Source: an uncultured Anaeromusa sp.
Lineage (GTDB): Bacteria; Bacillota; Negativicutes; Anaeromusales; Anaeromusaceae
NCBI RefSeq assembly: GCF_963676855.1
Contig: NZ_OY781460.1
Location: forward strand, 1-64,000
Direction: 5' to 3'
Length of the DNA stretch: 64,000 bases
Shown here: piece by piece, positions 18,945 to 28,604 of the stretch
Layout of the letters: every line of letters starts with the position of its first letter
Position numbering within the stretch: the stretch's first letter is position 1
Translations under genes and position numbers: made by a program
Notes under the pieces: generated by a model
What the model was told of the DNA's origin: nothing
Seen by the model: the letters and a program-made list of their open reading frames with translations, nothing else
Databases searched by the model: none

Positions 18945-21404
18945 CTACGATCCTTGCAGTATTTCCACTGGCCGAATTTTCCAGATCGCTTTGGCGTACT
19001 CATCAATGGTACGGTCACTGGAAAATACGCCAGACATGGCAATATTCACCAAGCTTCGACGCAACCACCCTTCGCGGTCACGATAAGCGGTATCCAGGCG
19101 CTGCTGCGCTGCCGCATAGGCGTCAAAATCACGCAGTACAAAAAACTGGTCATTATGTCCCAAAAGCAAATCCATTAACAGCTTGTACGAATCCCCACCG
19201 TCATAAACACCACGTGTAATCTGATCAATAACCAGACGCACCCGCGCATCGCTGTTGTAAATATCCCAGGCGTTATAGCCTCCTTGCGCGTAATATTGGA
19301 AGACTTCTTCCGCCTTCAAGCCAAAGATGAAAATATTTTCGTCGCCCACTTCCTCAGCGATTTCCACATTAGCTCCGTCCAGTGTGCCGATAGTGACAGC
19401 CCCATTCATCATGAACTTCATATTTCCTGTACCAGACGCCTCTTTACTGGCTGTAGAAATTTGTTCGCTCACGTCGGCTGCCGGGAAAACTTTTTCACCT
19501 AAAGAGACCGAATAATTTTCCAAAAAGACGATCTTCAACTTTCCATCAATGCGCTGGTCGCTATTGACTTTGTCCGCTACTTCGTTGATTAGCTTAATCA
19601 TCTGTTTAGCGGTGTTGTAGCTAGGCGCCGCCTTACCGCCGAAGAAAAAGGTCCGCGGTACCATGTCCAGATTCGGATTTTCTTGTAATTGATTATACAG
19701 ATGAATCACATGAAGAATATTCAGCGTCTGCCGTTTATACGCGTGAATCCGTTTAATATGCACATCGTAAATGGATTCCGGATCAATAGCTACGCCATAT
19801 TGGCGCTTCACAAAATCAGCCAGATCCAGTTTATTGGCCTTTTTCACGCGGTCCAATTCCGCCAACAGCCCCGCGTCATGCCGCTTATGCGCCAGCCTCC
19901 CCAAATCCGTAGGATGGTAAACCCACGAATCACCAATCGTTTCCGTAATCAACTTGGATAGACGTGGGTTGGCTTTAAGCAGCCAACGACGATGCGTAAT
20001 GCCGTTAGTCTTGTTATTAAACTTATGAGGCGTTTCTTTCCAAAAATCATTAAAAAGATGTTGCTTCAATATATCTGTATGGATAGCAGCTACACCGTTA
20101 ACGCTGTAGCTGCCAAGCACCGCCAATCGCGCCATATGCACCATGCCGTCGGCAATAACAGCCATGCGCCGGATTTTTTCACCATCGTTTGGAAAACGGT
20201 CTAACAGCCGCGCACAGTAGCGGCGATTGATTTCCTCCACAATCTGATACACTCTGGGCAGCAGCGTCGAAAACATATCCACCGGCCAGCTTTCCAACGC
20301 TTCTGGCAAAATCGTATGATTGGTGTAGGACACCGTGCGAATGGTCATATCCCAGGCCTCATTCCAGCCCATTCCTTCCTCATCCATCAAAAGGCGCATC
20401 AGTTCTGGAATGGCTACGGCCGGGTGGGTATCGTTGATATGCACTGCCACTTTGTCCGGCAAAAGATGCATATCCGAGTACTTGCGCTTAAAGCGCCGTA
20501 AAATGCTCTGCAGTCCAGCACAGACAAAAAAGTACTGCTGTTTCAAGCGCAGCAAACGACCTTCGTAGAACGTATCCTCCGGGTACAAGATCTTGGAGAT
20601 TGCCTCTACCTGTTGCTGATATTGCACCGCTTGCAGATAATCGCCGCGGTTGAAGCTGGTCAAATCAAACTCGCTTTGCAGCGGCTCTGCGTTCCACAAA
20701 CGCAAAGTATTGACCGTATTGTTGTCATAGCCGATAACCGGCACGTCATAAGGAACCGCCAGCACAGCTTGAGCGTCCTGGTGCACCACCCGCATATGTC
20801 CGTCTTGTTCAATCATTTCAATCCGCCCGCCAAAGCGCACCGTCACCGCCTTGTCCGCCTTGCGGTATTCCCAGACATAACGATCTTTGAGCCAATGATC
20901 CGGTAATTCAACCTGGTAGTTGTCGACAATCTTTTGTTCAAACAAACCATAACGATAGCGAATGCCATTGCCATGCCCCGGCAGTCCCATGGCCGCCAAA
21001 GAATCCAAAAAGCATGCTGCCAAGCGCCCTAGACCACCGTTGCCCAAGCCAGCATCCCGTTCTACTTCCAACAATTCTTGAAGGTCAGTCCCCACTTCTT
21101 TCAAGGCGGCTTCACACACATCACGAATCCCCAAATTGATGAGATTAAGCTCCATGAGGCGTCCCAAAAGAAATTCAATAGAAAAATAATAAACCTGTTT
21201 TTCACCGCGATCCGAATATTGCTGATTCGTCTGGATCCAGTTCGAGCTAATGTAATCCCGGACCACCATGCCCAAAGCCATATATTTTTCGCTTGGCAAG
21301 GCCTCGTCAATACTTTTCCCGTATAAAGACTGCACACGGGTTACAAAATTCTTGCGGAATATTTCTTTGGAGCCTTGTTGTTCAAGATCAGATTTCATAT
21401 TCAC
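18945..21404 (-). CDS. glgP: Glycogen/maltodextrin phosphorylase (GT35)
   Basis: 819 residues, typical for bacterial GlgP. The pyridoxal-phosphate lysine is Lys663 in EASGTGNMKF, with TLDGANVEI downstream. It releases glucose-1-phosphate from glycogen ends, the reverse side of the synthesis genes that follow. The frame starts with GTG (21402-21404) six bases behind GGGAG; an ATG two codons later is the alternative. As first gene of the glg operon it has only about 60 bases between it and the M48 protease gene, holding a palindrome CTGACTGTCAG (21419-21429) of unknown role. Confidence 0.96.
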   Translation of the reverse strand: MNMKSDLEQQGSKEIFRKNFVTRVQSLYGKSIDEALPSEKYMALGMVVRDYISSNWIQTNQQYSDRGEKQVYYFSIEFLLGRLMELNLINLGIRDVCEAALKEVGTDLQELLEVERDAGLGNGGLGRLAACFLDSLAAMGLPGHGNGIRYRYGLFEQKIVDNYQVELPDHWLKDRYVWEYRKADKAVTVRFGGRIEMIEQDGHMRVVHQDAQAVLAVPYDVPVIGYDNNTVNTLRLWNAEPLQSEFDLTSFNRGDYLQAVQYQQQVEAISKILYPEDTFYEGRLLRLKQQYFFVCAGLQSILRRFKRKYSDMHLLPDKVAVHINDTHPAVAIPELMRLLMDEEGMGWNEAWDMTIRTVSYTNHTILPEALESWPVDMFSTLLPRVYQIVEEINRRYCARLLDRFPNDGEKIRRMAVIADGMVHMARLAVLGSYSVNGVAAIHTDILKQHLFNDFWKETPHKFNNKTNGITHRRWLLKANPRLSKLITETIGDSWVYHPTDLGRLAHKRHDAGLLAELDRVKKANKLDLADFVKRQYGVAIDPESIYDVHIKRIHAYKRQTLNILHVIHLYNQLQENPNLDMVPRTFFFGGKAAPSYNTAKQMIKLINEVADKVNSDQRIDGKLKIVFLENYSVSLGEKVFPAADVSEQISTASKEASGTGNMKFMMNGAVTIGTLDGANVEIAEEVGDENIFIFGLKAEEVFQYYAQGGYNAWDIYNSDARVRLVIDQITRGVYDGGDSYKLLMDLLLGHNDQFFVLRDFDAYAAAQQRLDTAYRDREGWLRRSLVNIAMSGVFSSDRTIDEYAKAIWKIRPVEILQGS

Positions 21405-21465
21405 GCGTCTCTCCCTTCCTGACTGTCAGTCTTACCGTCTCATACTCTACTACTTGCCTGTTTTC

Positions 21466-22485
21466 TCAATACCGCCGCAACGCCTCTAGATAGCGTTCCA
21501 TCAGTTCTTCTTGCGAAATGCCGTAGGCAACGGCCTCACTTTCTGCAATTGTCATAATACGTCGCTCATTATAATAGATATAAAACTGGGTTCCGTCACT
21601 ATCCGGGACATACCGCTCCGGCGAAAAGCCCGCACTGCTCCGAGCACGATAAATGGCGCCCGCAACGGCAAAAGCCCGAAACACAGGTTCCTGTCCATCA
21701 ACAGCGGTTTTAAAGGGCGGCAGACTCCAGGCGCCGTCTTTCACCTGCTTGGCTCCTTCGTCCACAAAGGGACGCACACCGGCATCCCGTGCATAGCCCA
21801 ACACTTTTTCCACGCGCGAATTCGCCTCTGGATGGCTGGAAAACAAATCAGGATGATAATTTTGATTTATAGTGGCTAATTTGCGCAACCCCATGGCCAT
21901 GCCATACGGATTGTAGCCAGCCTTAAAGGAATGTACAAAGCCTAGTTGATCTGCTTCCCTCTCGTCATCCCTGCTGTAGCCAGCCATTAACACCTGATAG
22001 GCCAAGCTCTGCAACGCTACCCCTCTATCGCCGAAAAGCACGCTAAAAAGAATGCCCATCCCCAAGCTTTTTTCCATCTGCTTCACGCTGTGCCGTTTGA
22101 CAACATGCCCTACTTCATGCCCAATAACGCCGGCTAGTTCGTCGTCATCCGGCATCAAATCGACTAAGCCCTTAAAAACATAGATAAAGCCGCCAGGCAC
22201 AGCCAGCGCGTTCACTTCTTTAGAATTTAAAACCTTAAACGTATACGGAAGATCTTGCCGATCCGATACCTTCACCAAACTCATACCTATTTTTTGGATA
22301 CGCTCTTGTAGCTGCGCGTCGTCTACAAGACCGTATTTTTTCTCCAGCTCCTTCGCTACATCGCGGCCCATAGAAATTTCCTGGTCTTTACTAATTAGCC
22401 CCGCTTCCGCCGTCGGCTGCCATAAGCCCGCCATCAACAGCAATGCCAAGCATACAAAAACAATACGTTTTAAAAGTTCACGCAC
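21466..22485 (-). CDS. Secreted M48-family zinc metalloprotease (BepA/YfgC-like)
   Basis: 339 residues with an N-terminal signal segment (VFVCLALLLMAGLWQPTAEA) and the zinc motif HEVGH at 123-127; the third ligand is in the DEREADQLG stretch. Relatives are periplasmic quality-control proteases in diderms, which would suit a Negativicute with an outer membrane. Start is GTG (22483-22485) 10 bases behind GGAGG. It lies 60 bases upstream of glgP on the same strand with no evident terminator between, so read-through into the glycogen operon is possible. Confidence 0.9.
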   Translation of the reverse strand: MRELLKRIVFVCLALLLMAGLWQPTAEAGLISKDQEISMGRDVAKELEKKYGLVDDAQLQERIQKIGMSLVKVSDRQDLPYTFKVLNSKEVNALAVPGGFIYVFKGLVDLMPDDDELAGVIGHEVGHVVKRHSVKQMEKSLGMGILFSVLFGDRGVALQSLAYQVLMAGYSRDDEREADQLGFVHSFKAGYNPYGMAMGLRKLATINQNYHPDLFSSHPEANSRVEKVLGYARDAGVRPFVDEGAKQVKDGAWSLPPFKTAVDGQEPVFRAFAVAGAIYRARSSAGFSPERYVPDSDGTQFYIYYNERRIMTIAESEAVAYGISQEELMERYLEALRRY

Positions 22486-22800
22486 GCAAAATCGTCCTCC
22501 TTGTTTTCCTCAAACCGGCACATCGTTTTTTCCATCTTACTTTTTTCCATAAATTACAAACACGTTTTTTAGAATTCTTAAAATAATTATTCCGTTTTCT
22601 TTTGCATAAATCCTTCTTACTACCTCTGTTTCATTATAATTTTATCCTGCACCGATTTCTTCTTGCCAACAATAGGTACTTATATGCTATAATTAGCGTA
22701 TGCTATTTGTACTATTAAACATTTTTTCAACTTTATCGCCTACGCCATTCTCTCGCATGAATGGCAATAAACCCACGTAATAAATAGACTTATAAGGCAG
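22486..22800. promoter_or_regulatory. Divergent control region between M48 protease and ccpN
   Basis: 315 AT-rich bases. An extended -10 promoter for ccpN (TGC then TATAAT at 22688-22693; TTGCCA 19 bases upstream) gives a leader of about 100 bases carrying a 7-bp hairpin (22744-22750 with 22759-22765). No convincing promoter for the protease gene was found. Confidence 0.55.
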
Positions 22801-23445
22801 GTGAGTACCATCGAATTATCGGTACGTCAACGCACCATTCTGGAATGGGTCAAGGAAAACGGCCCTTTGAGCAGCAAAGAACTGGCTGATCGCCTGCAAG
22901 TCAGCCGCGCCGCACTTCGTGCGGATCTAGCAGTCCTTACCATGTCCGGTCTGCTGGAAGCCCGCCCCCGGGTAGGCTACTACTACAGCGGCAAAGACGA
23001 AAAAGACATCATCGCCGGTATGCTCAGCCCTTTGCGCGTCAAGGACGCACATTCCATTTCTGTAGCAGTTCGAGAAAAAACCTCAGTCTATGATGTCATT
23101 GTCAAAATGTTCATTGAAGACGTAGGCACCATGTTTATCGTCTCCCAAGAAGGCTTTCTCGAAGGCGTGGTTTCGCGCAAAGATCTGCTAAAGACCGCGT
23201 TAGGACAGCGCAAGCTAGAAGACTTGCCGATCAGCGTAATCATGACTCGCATGCCCAACATTATTGTAACCACCCCGGAAGAGTCCGTGCTCCGGGCTGC
23301 GCAGAAGCTGCTGACACACCAAGTCGACTCCCTCCCGGTAATCACCATAGAAAACACGCCGGACGGAGAACGTTACCGCCTGCTCGGCCGCTTCACCAAG
23401 TCCAATATCACAAGGCTGTTTGTACAAATGGGCAGCCGCTCATAA
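22801..23445 (+). CDS. ccpN: CcpN/YqzB-type HTH-CBS transcriptional repressor
   Basis: 214 residues. A winged helix (about 1-60) with SSKELADRLQVSRAALRADL is followed by two CBS domains (about 80-205). The GTG start gives MSTIEL, the same opening as Bacillus CcpN, so the start is well supported although the ribosome site (AAGG) is weak. In Bacillus CcpN represses gluconeogenic genes during glycolytic growth and sits beside the PPDK-regulator gene, exactly as here. The direct neighbourhood of ppdK suggests it controls the pyruvate-to-PEP step in this organism, presumably sensing nucleotides through CBS domains (inference). Confidence 0.9.
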   Translation: MSTIELSVRQRTILEWVKENGPLSSKELADRLQVSRAALRADLAVLTMSGLLEARPRVGYYYSGKDEKDIIAGMLSPLRVKDAHSISVAVREKTSVYDVIVKMFIEDVGTMFIVSQEGFLEGVVSRKDLLKTALGQRKLEDLPISVIMTRMPNIIVTTPEESVLRAAQKLLTHQVDSLPVITIENTPDGERYRLLGRFTKSNITRLFVQMGSRS

Positions 23446-23458
23446 AGGAGGTTTCTTC

Positions 23459-24298
23459 ATGACTCATCCCGGTACGTCCGCGCATCCCGCCGTTCTCTAC
23501 CTGCTTTCCGACTCAGTCGGTGAAACGGCGGAAGTCGTCACCAAAGCCGCCTGCAGCCAATTTGACGCCGGTCATGTTGAATTGCGCCGCATGCCGTATC
23601 TGGCTTCTGTTTACCAAGTAGAGGAAGCCTTGCAGGAAGCTGCAGCCACCGCCAACGCTGCCGTAATTTACACGTTGGTCAGTCCCAAGTTACGCGCAGC
23701 CCTGAAAGCAAAAGCTGCTACATTGAAATTAACTTGTGTGGACGTAATGGGCCCTGTTGTTGATGCGCTCACGCAGATCAGCGGCCTGGACCCACGCAAC
23801 GAGCCCGGTATTCTGCGCAAAATTGATGAAGCGTACTTCAATCGCATTGAAGCCATTGAGTTCGCCGTCAAATTTGACGATGGCAAAGAGCCGCGCGGCC
23901 TGTTGCGAGCGGACATCGTCGTCACGGGCGTATCTCGCACCTCCAAAACCCCTTTGTGCATGTATCTGGCACATAAAGGGCTTAAAGCAGCCAACCTGCC
24001 GCTGGTTCCAGAAGTGACCGTACCACAGGAACTCTTCCAAGTGCCGGCGAACAAAGCCGTCGGCCTCACTATCAAGGCGGATCATCTCTACGAAATACGT
24101 CGCGAACGCTTGCGAACCATGGGACTGGCGCAAACGGCGGAATACGCCAACTACGACCGCATTCTAGAAGAAATCGAGTACGCCATGCGCATTATGCGTA
24201 AAATCGGCTGCCCGATTATCGACGTTACTAATAAAGCCACAGAAGAAACTGCAGCCAGAGTGCTGGACTATTACCGGAAGGGAGCCGAAATACGATGA
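23459..24298 (+). CDS. Pyruvate, phosphate dikinase regulatory protein (DUF299 kinase/pyrophosphorylase)
   Basis: 279 residues from the ATG at 23459, eight bases behind AAAGGAGG; an in-frame start at 23420 lies inside ccpN. The family P-loop is GVSRTSKTPLCMYLA. PPDK regulatory proteins inactivate PPDK by ADP-dependent phosphorylation of a threonine next to its catalytic histidine and reactivate it by phosphorolysis. The target enzyme is encoded immediately downstream with an ATGA overlap, so functional assignment is firm. Confidence 0.95.
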   Translation: MTHPGTSAHPAVLYLLSDSVGETAEVVTKAACSQFDAGHVELRRMPYLASVYQVEEALQEAAATANAAVIYTLVSPKLRAALKAKAATLKLTCVDVMGPVVDALTQISGLDPRNEPGILRKIDEAYFNRIEAIEFAVKFDDGKEPRGLLRADIVVTGVSRTSKTPLCMYLAHKGLKAANLPLVPEVTVPQELFQVPANKAVGLTIKADHLYEIRRERLRTMGLAQTAEYANYDRILEEIEYAMRIMRKIGCPIIDVTNKATEETAARVLDYYRKGAEIR

Positions 24299-26952
24299 AA
24301 AAATATGTATACCTCTTTGCGGAAGGAAGCGCCGAAATGCGCTCGCTCTTAGGAGGCAAAGGAGCCAATTTGGCCGAAATGACCAACCTGGGTCTGCCGG
24401 TACCTCCTGGCTTCACCATCACCACCGAAGGCTGCCGCGAATACTACGCCCAAGGCGCTAAACTCCCCGCAGGCATGGAAGAGGAAGTATCTCGTCAACT
24501 AGCCGTCTTAGAGGAACAAACAGGCAAGTCTTTCGGGGACAGCGCTAATCCGCTTTTGGTATCGGTTCGTTCCGGCGCCGTCTTCTCCATGCCTGGCATG
24601 ATGGACACTATCTTGAACCTCGGTCTAAACAGCAACACCGTCGTCGGCCTAGCCGCCGCCACCGGTAACGAGCGGTTCGCATACGACTCCTACCGCCGTT
24701 TTATCCAGATGTTCTCCGACGTGGTTCTCGACATCCACAAATACGAATTCGAACAGCTTCTTGATGACGTCAAAGAAGAACAAGGCGTCCGCTTTGACCA
24801 AGATCTCAGCGCGGATTCGCTCAAAGAAGTCATCCGGCAATATAAAAAGCTTGTCCATGAACATAGCGGACGCTACTTCCCGGAAGAGCCTAAAGAACAG
24901 CTCTTCATGGCCCTTACCGCCGTTTTCCGCTCCTGGAATAACGACCGAGCCATCGTCTACCGCAACTTGAACAAGATCGATCACGATCTGGGTACCGCCG
25001 TCAATATCCAATCGATGGTGTTCGGCAACATGGGCAATGACTCCGGTACCGGGGTCGCCTTCAGCCGCAACCCCTCCACGGGCGAAAACAAGCTCTACGG
25101 CGAATACTTAATGAACGCGCAGGGCGAAGACGTTGTCGCTGGCATTCGCACTCCCCAAAGCATTGAAAAGCTGGCAGGCGACATGCCACATGTCTATGAA
25201 CAATTCTGCCAGATTGTCAAAACGCTGGAAACGCACTATAAAAATATGCAAGACATCGAATTTACCATCGAAAAAGGCAAGCTCTATATGCTGCAGACCC
25301 GCAACGGCAAACGCACCGCCGCCGCCGCTGTCAAAGTGGCTCACGATTTAGTACAAGAAGGCCTCGTGAGCACCGCCGACGCGCTGCTTATGGTGGAACC
25401 GACACAAATCGGCCAATTGCTGCACCGCCAAATCGACAGCTCCGCCAAGCTCGACGTACTGGCTCAGGGGCTGCCGGCTTCGCCGGGTGCCGCTTCGGGA
25501 GCGATCGTCTTTGACGCCGACGAAGCGGAATTTTTAGGACGCCAAGATAAAAAAGTGCTGCTGGTACGCACCGAAACCACTCCAGACGACATTCATGGCA
25601 TCGTCATGGCTCAAGGAATTCTCACCAGCCGCGGCGGTATGACCAGCCACGCCGCCGTTGTAGCTCGCGGCATGGGTAAACCTTGCGTCTGCGGCTGCGA
25701 AGCCGCCCGAATCGATTATAATGCCAAGACCCTAACCATCGGCGATTTGACGCTAAAAGAAGGAGATCTCCTCTCTATTGACGGCGCCACTGGTCGCGTC
25801 ATCAGCGGTTCCATTCCCCTCCAAGAGCCTGAACTTTCTCCCGAATACCTCACTCTTTTAGCTTGGGCCGATGAATACCGGCGCCTGGATGTACGCGCCA
25901 ATGCCGATACCCCAGAAGACGCCGCCAAAGCCCGTTCCTTCGGCGCTACCGGGATCGGTCTAGTCCGTACAGAGCACATGTTTATGGCGCAAGATCGCCT
26001 GCCTTATGTACAGCAGATGATTCTCGCCGAAACCCTGGATGCACGCGAAGACGCACTGGCGCATTTGCTACCGATGCAGGAAAACGACTTCTACGGCATC
26101 TTAAAAGCCATGGAAAGCTATCCGGTCTGCATTCGCCTGCTTGATCCGCCATTGCATGAGTTCTTGCCGAGCCTGGAAGAGTTGTTAGTAGAAACCACCC
26201 GTCTGCGCACCCTCGGCAACGCCCCGGAAGTGCTGGCGCAAAAAGAACTGCTCCTCAAAAAAGTCCGTCACCTGCACGAATTCAACCCTATGCTCGGGCA
26301 TCGCGGCTGCCGCCTAGGCATTACGTATCCCGAAGTATACGATATGCAGATCCAGGCCATTATGAACGCTTCGGCCAGACTGACCAAAGAGGGCCTCACG
26401 GTACTCCCGGAAGTAGAAATCCCTCTCACCATCAGCCGGGAAGAAATGGATTTCTTCAAAGAGCGCATTGACCGCATTGCTCAAGAAGTCATGACAGATC
26501 GCCAAGTGCAGTTCCACTATACCGCAGGCACCATGATCGAGCTGCCGCGGGCCGCCCTGCTGGCGGACGAACTGGCAGCCAGCGCGGATTTCTTCAGTTT
26601 CGGCACCAACGATCTGACACAAACCTGCCTGGGCTTCAGCCGCGATGACGCCGAAGGCAAATTTCTGCCCCATTACTTGGAACAGAAAATCCTCAAAACC
26701 AATCCCTTTGTAGAACTGGACCGCCAAGGCGTCGGTAAACTGATGCGTCTAGCTGTCGCTGGCGGCCGCGCCACACGCCCGGAGCTTTTGATTGGCATTT
26801 GCGGCGAACATGGCGGCGACCCCAGTTCCATCCAATTCTGCCATGAACTCGACTTGGACTTTGTCAGCTGTTCTCCCTACCGCGTGCCAGTAGCTCGCCT
26901 GGCTGCAGCGCAAGCAGCGCTGTCTGATGGCGAAGTATTAGGAACCCGCTAA
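24295..26952 (+). CDS. ppdK: Pyruvate, phosphate dikinase
   Basis: 885 residues, full length. Order: ATP-grasp nucleotide domain (about 1-340, GGKGANLAEMTNLGLPVPPGF), swivelling domain with catalytic His452 in SRGGMTSHAA (the preceding Thr is the regulatory phosphorylation site), and the PEP/pyruvate barrel with Cys859 in DFVSCSPYRVP. It interconverts pyruvate + ATP + Pi with PEP + AMP + PPi, useful both for gluconeogenesis and for PPi-linked glycolysis in anaerobes. It overlaps the regulator gene by 4 bases. No terminator sits directly behind it; the next hairpin terminator is at 27301. Confidence 0.97.
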   Translation: MKKYVYLFAEGSAEMRSLLGGKGANLAEMTNLGLPVPPGFTITTEGCREYYAQGAKLPAGMEEEVSRQLAVLEEQTGKSFGDSANPLLVSVRSGAVFSMPGMMDTILNLGLNSNTVVGLAAATGNERFAYDSYRRFIQMFSDVVLDIHKYEFEQLLDDVKEEQGVRFDQDLSADSLKEVIRQYKKLVHEHSGRYFPEEPKEQLFMALTAVFRSWNNDRAIVYRNLNKIDHDLGTAVNIQSMVFGNMGNDSGTGVAFSRNPSTGENKLYGEYLMNAQGEDVVAGIRTPQSIEKLAGDMPHVYEQFCQIVKTLETHYKNMQDIEFTIEKGKLYMLQTRNGKRTAAAAVKVAHDLVQEGLVSTADALLMVEPTQIGQLLHRQIDSSAKLDVLAQGLPASPGAASGAIVFDADEAEFLGRQDKKVLLVRTETTPDDIHGIVMAQGILTSRGGMTSHAAVVARGMGKPCVCGCEAARIDYNAKTLTIGDLTLKEGDLLSIDGATGRVISGSIPLQEPELSPEYLTLLAWADEYRRLDVRANADTPEDAAKARSFGATGIGLVRTEHMFMAQDRLPYVQQMILAETLDAREDALAHLLPMQENDFYGILKAMESYPVCIRLLDPPLHEFLPSLEELLVETTRLRTLGNAPEVLAQKELLLKKVRHLHEFNPMLGHRGCRLGITYPEVYDMQIQAIMNASARLTKEGLTVLPEVEIPLTISREEMDFFKERIDRIAQEVMTDRQVQFHYTAGTMIELPRAALLADELAASADFFSFGTNDLTQTCLGFSRDDAEGKFLPHYLEQKILKTNPFVELDRQGVGKLMRLAVAGGRATRPELLIGICGEHGGDPSSIQFCHELDLDFVSCSPYRVPVARLAAAQAALSDGEVLGTR

Positions 26953-26984
26953 GAGAATGAATACAATATAACATCCTCCTCATG

Positions 26985-27013
26985 TTGACATTGTTCCTTC
27001 CAGGGTGTACCAT
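26985..27013 (+). promoter_or_regulatory. Promoter of the candidate structured RNA
   Basis: A consensus TTGACA (26985-26990) and TACCAT (27008-27013) lie 17 bases apart, 33 bases after the ppdK stop. Transcription would start near 27020. No reading frame with a ribosome site follows. Confidence 0.6.
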
Positions 27014-27019
27014 AGAAGT

Positions 27020-27345
27020 AAGAAGAGGGCCGTTTGGTCAACGACTCATAAGAGAGTCAGAGAATCATCAGAGTGAGTCAAAGAGTCATAAGTGGGGCAG
27101 GGTAAGATCGAATAGCCCACTTCAACATCTCATCCGAAGAGTTCTGTATCCTGAGCGACTGAGTTAGTCGTCATGCCAACAGAAGGGATGAGATCACAGA
27201 GTGGCATGAGTTGGGAGCAGGAACGAGCGTTGTTCTTGGAAAGAAACGTTGTCAGCAATCCGCTGATAGCGATTCTGAAACCAACTGCAATCAGGATGAT
27301 AAAAGAAGAATCGCGACACAACGTGTTGCGATTCTTCTTTTATTT
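27020..27345 (+). ncRNA. Candidate structured non-coding RNA of unknown class (~325 nt)
   Basis: The stretch between its own promoter and a strong terminator folds almost throughout. Helices are 27043-27047/27054-27058, 27080-27086/27116-27122, 27127-27135/27186-27194 (9 bp) enclosing 27142-27147/27179-27184 and 27156-27160/27166-27170, then 27222-27225/27247-27250 with 27233-27237/27241-27245, 27252-27256/27262-27266 and 27272-27278/27291-27297. TCATGCCA (27171-27178) pairs perfectly with TGGCATGA (27202-27209), a pseudoknot with the 9-bp helix; AGTTGG (27209-27214) could pair with CCAACT (27281-27286). Conserved pieces of RNase P RNA, tmRNA and SRP RNA are absent. Short frames here lack ribosome sites. 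Function unknown. Confidence 0.6.
27301..27345 (+). terminator. Strong intrinsic terminator of the structured RNA
   Basis: A 19-bp stem with one G-U pair (27301-27319 with 27323-27341), 3-base loop and T-rich tail. It insulates the following chemoreceptor gene from upstream transcription. Confidence 0.85.
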
Positions 27346-27407
27346 ATCCGTCTCTTTTTTCACACATTTGGAAATTTAAAGTTTTTATTTAAAAAACTAT
27401 CTGAAAA

Positions 27408-27436
27408 TTGCAAAAATATTTTTTCCGCGGTAAACT
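27408..27436 (+). promoter_or_regulatory. Promoter of the first PocR chemoreceptor operon
   Basis: TTGCAA (27408-27413) and TAAACT (27431-27436) with a 17-base spacer, about 90 bases ahead of the ATG and downstream of the RNA terminator. Confidence 0.4.
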
Positions 27437-27526
27437 GAATTACCAAGAACTGTCAATATCACTAGCGGTTCCCCCTTTTTTTCTGATTCTAACACTGTAC
27501 GTTTAGTTAAAAAGGAGAGGTGAGTT

Positions 27527-28573
27527 ATGAAACAACATTTGAAGTTGACTACCAATGATGATTTAAGCGAATTGAAACTAACTGATGTAATCGATCTAGA
27601 CTTTCTCCAACGTTTTCAAGACGATTTTGCCAAGGGCGTTGGTTTGGCCAGCGTAACCGTTGATATCAACGGCACTCCGGTCACCAACCCAAGTTCTTAT
27701 ACTCGTTTTTGCATGGACTATACCCATTCCACCGAATGCGGCGACAAGCGTTGCGCCGATTCGCATCGTAAAGGCGGCGAAGAGGCAGCGCGCCTCGGAA
27801 AACCAGTCGTATATGAATGCCACGCCGGGCTTATTGACTTTGCTGCACCAATTATTGTCGAAGGCAAACAAATCGGTACGATTCTAGGCGGCCAAGTTCT
27901 TACCGAACTGCCTGATGAAGCGAAATATCGCCGCATCGCCCGCGAAATTGGCGTTAATGAAGAAGGTTATATTGATGCCGTACAAGAAGTTCGCAAACTA
28001 TCTAAAGAAAGCATCGAAGCTGCGGCTAACGTACTTTTCATTGTCGCTAACAGCCTTTCCAAGTCAGCATACCATCAAAGGAAACTAAAAGCGTTGGCTA
28101 ATGTCCTTAACGATGGCATCGCTCAAATATCGGCAACGATGGAAGAATTAGCTGCTTCCGCCTGTACCGTAAGCGAAAACCAAAGCAAACTGAACATTGA
28201 GATTAAAAACGTGAATACGATCACCGGGGAAATTAACCAAGTCACGACTTTAATCAAAGATATTGCCGATGAAACACGGCTCCTGGGATTAAACGCAGCG
28301 ATTGAAGCTGCCCGCGCCGGTGAAGCAGGCCTTGGATTTGGCGTAGTAGCCCAGGAAATCCGTAAGCTTTCGGCTGACTCTAAGCAAACAGTAGGTAAAA
28401 TTCAAGAATTCACTACTGCCATCAGCGGCTCCGTTGAAAAAACCGTTGCCATGGGTCAAGAAACAGCCCTGACTTCTGAACAGCAAGCAGCTGCAATTGA
28501 AGAAGTCACTGCCAGTGTTGAAGAAATTCAAAGTCTTACAGAACAACTTAACGCATTAGCAGATGAGCACTAG
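27527..28573 (+). CDS. Soluble PocR-domain methyl-accepting chemotaxis protein (copy 1)
   Basis: 348 residues and no membrane segment. An N-terminal PocR ligand domain (about 20-175) has four conserved cysteines (62, 71, 76 and 98, in [16 protein letters not shown] and YECHAG), suggesting a metal or redox centre. A short MCP signalling domain (about 195-345) has the tip sequence [21 protein letters not shown]. PocR was named from the propanediol regulator; its ligand here is unknown. It would signal to CheA/CheW from the cytoplasm. AAAGGAGAGG precedes the ATG. The cheW gene follows at 28605, and a second copy of the pair lies at 46013-47536. Confidence 0.9.
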   Translation: MKQHLKLTTNDDLSELKLTDVIDLDFLQRFQDDFAKGVGLASVTVDINGTPVTNPSSYTRFCMDYTHSTECGDKRCADSHRKGGEEAARLGKPVVYECHAGLIDFAAPIIVEGKQIGTILGGQVLTELPDEAKYRRIAREIGVNEEGYIDAVQEVRKLSKESIEAAANVLFIVANSLSKSAYHQRKLKALANVLNDGIAQISATMEELAASACTVSENQSKLNIEIKNVNTITGEINQVTTLIKDIADETRLLGLNAAIEAARAGEAGLGFGVVAQEIRKLSADSKQTVGKIQEFTTAISGSVEKTVAMGQETALTSEQQAAAIEEVTASVEEIQSLTEQLNALADEH

Positions 28574-28604
28574 AAACCGATCAGCGCAGAAAGGAGGCGA
28601 GACC

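Noticed and set aside
27041-27080. Repeated GAGTCA-like units as a possible CRISPR array
   Set aside because: Units are only about 6 bases with irregular spacing and no spacers or cas genes.
27020-27345. Structured RNA as RNase P RNA, tmRNA or SRP RNA
   Set aside because: The conserved blocks of each (GAGGAAAGTCC, CCA-ended acceptor, GGAAGCAG loop) are absent.
26982-27379. Several 60-75 codon frames across the gap after ppdK
   Set aside because: They have no ribosome sites, overlap one another and coincide with dense hairpins and a terminator; an RNA gene explains the stretch better.
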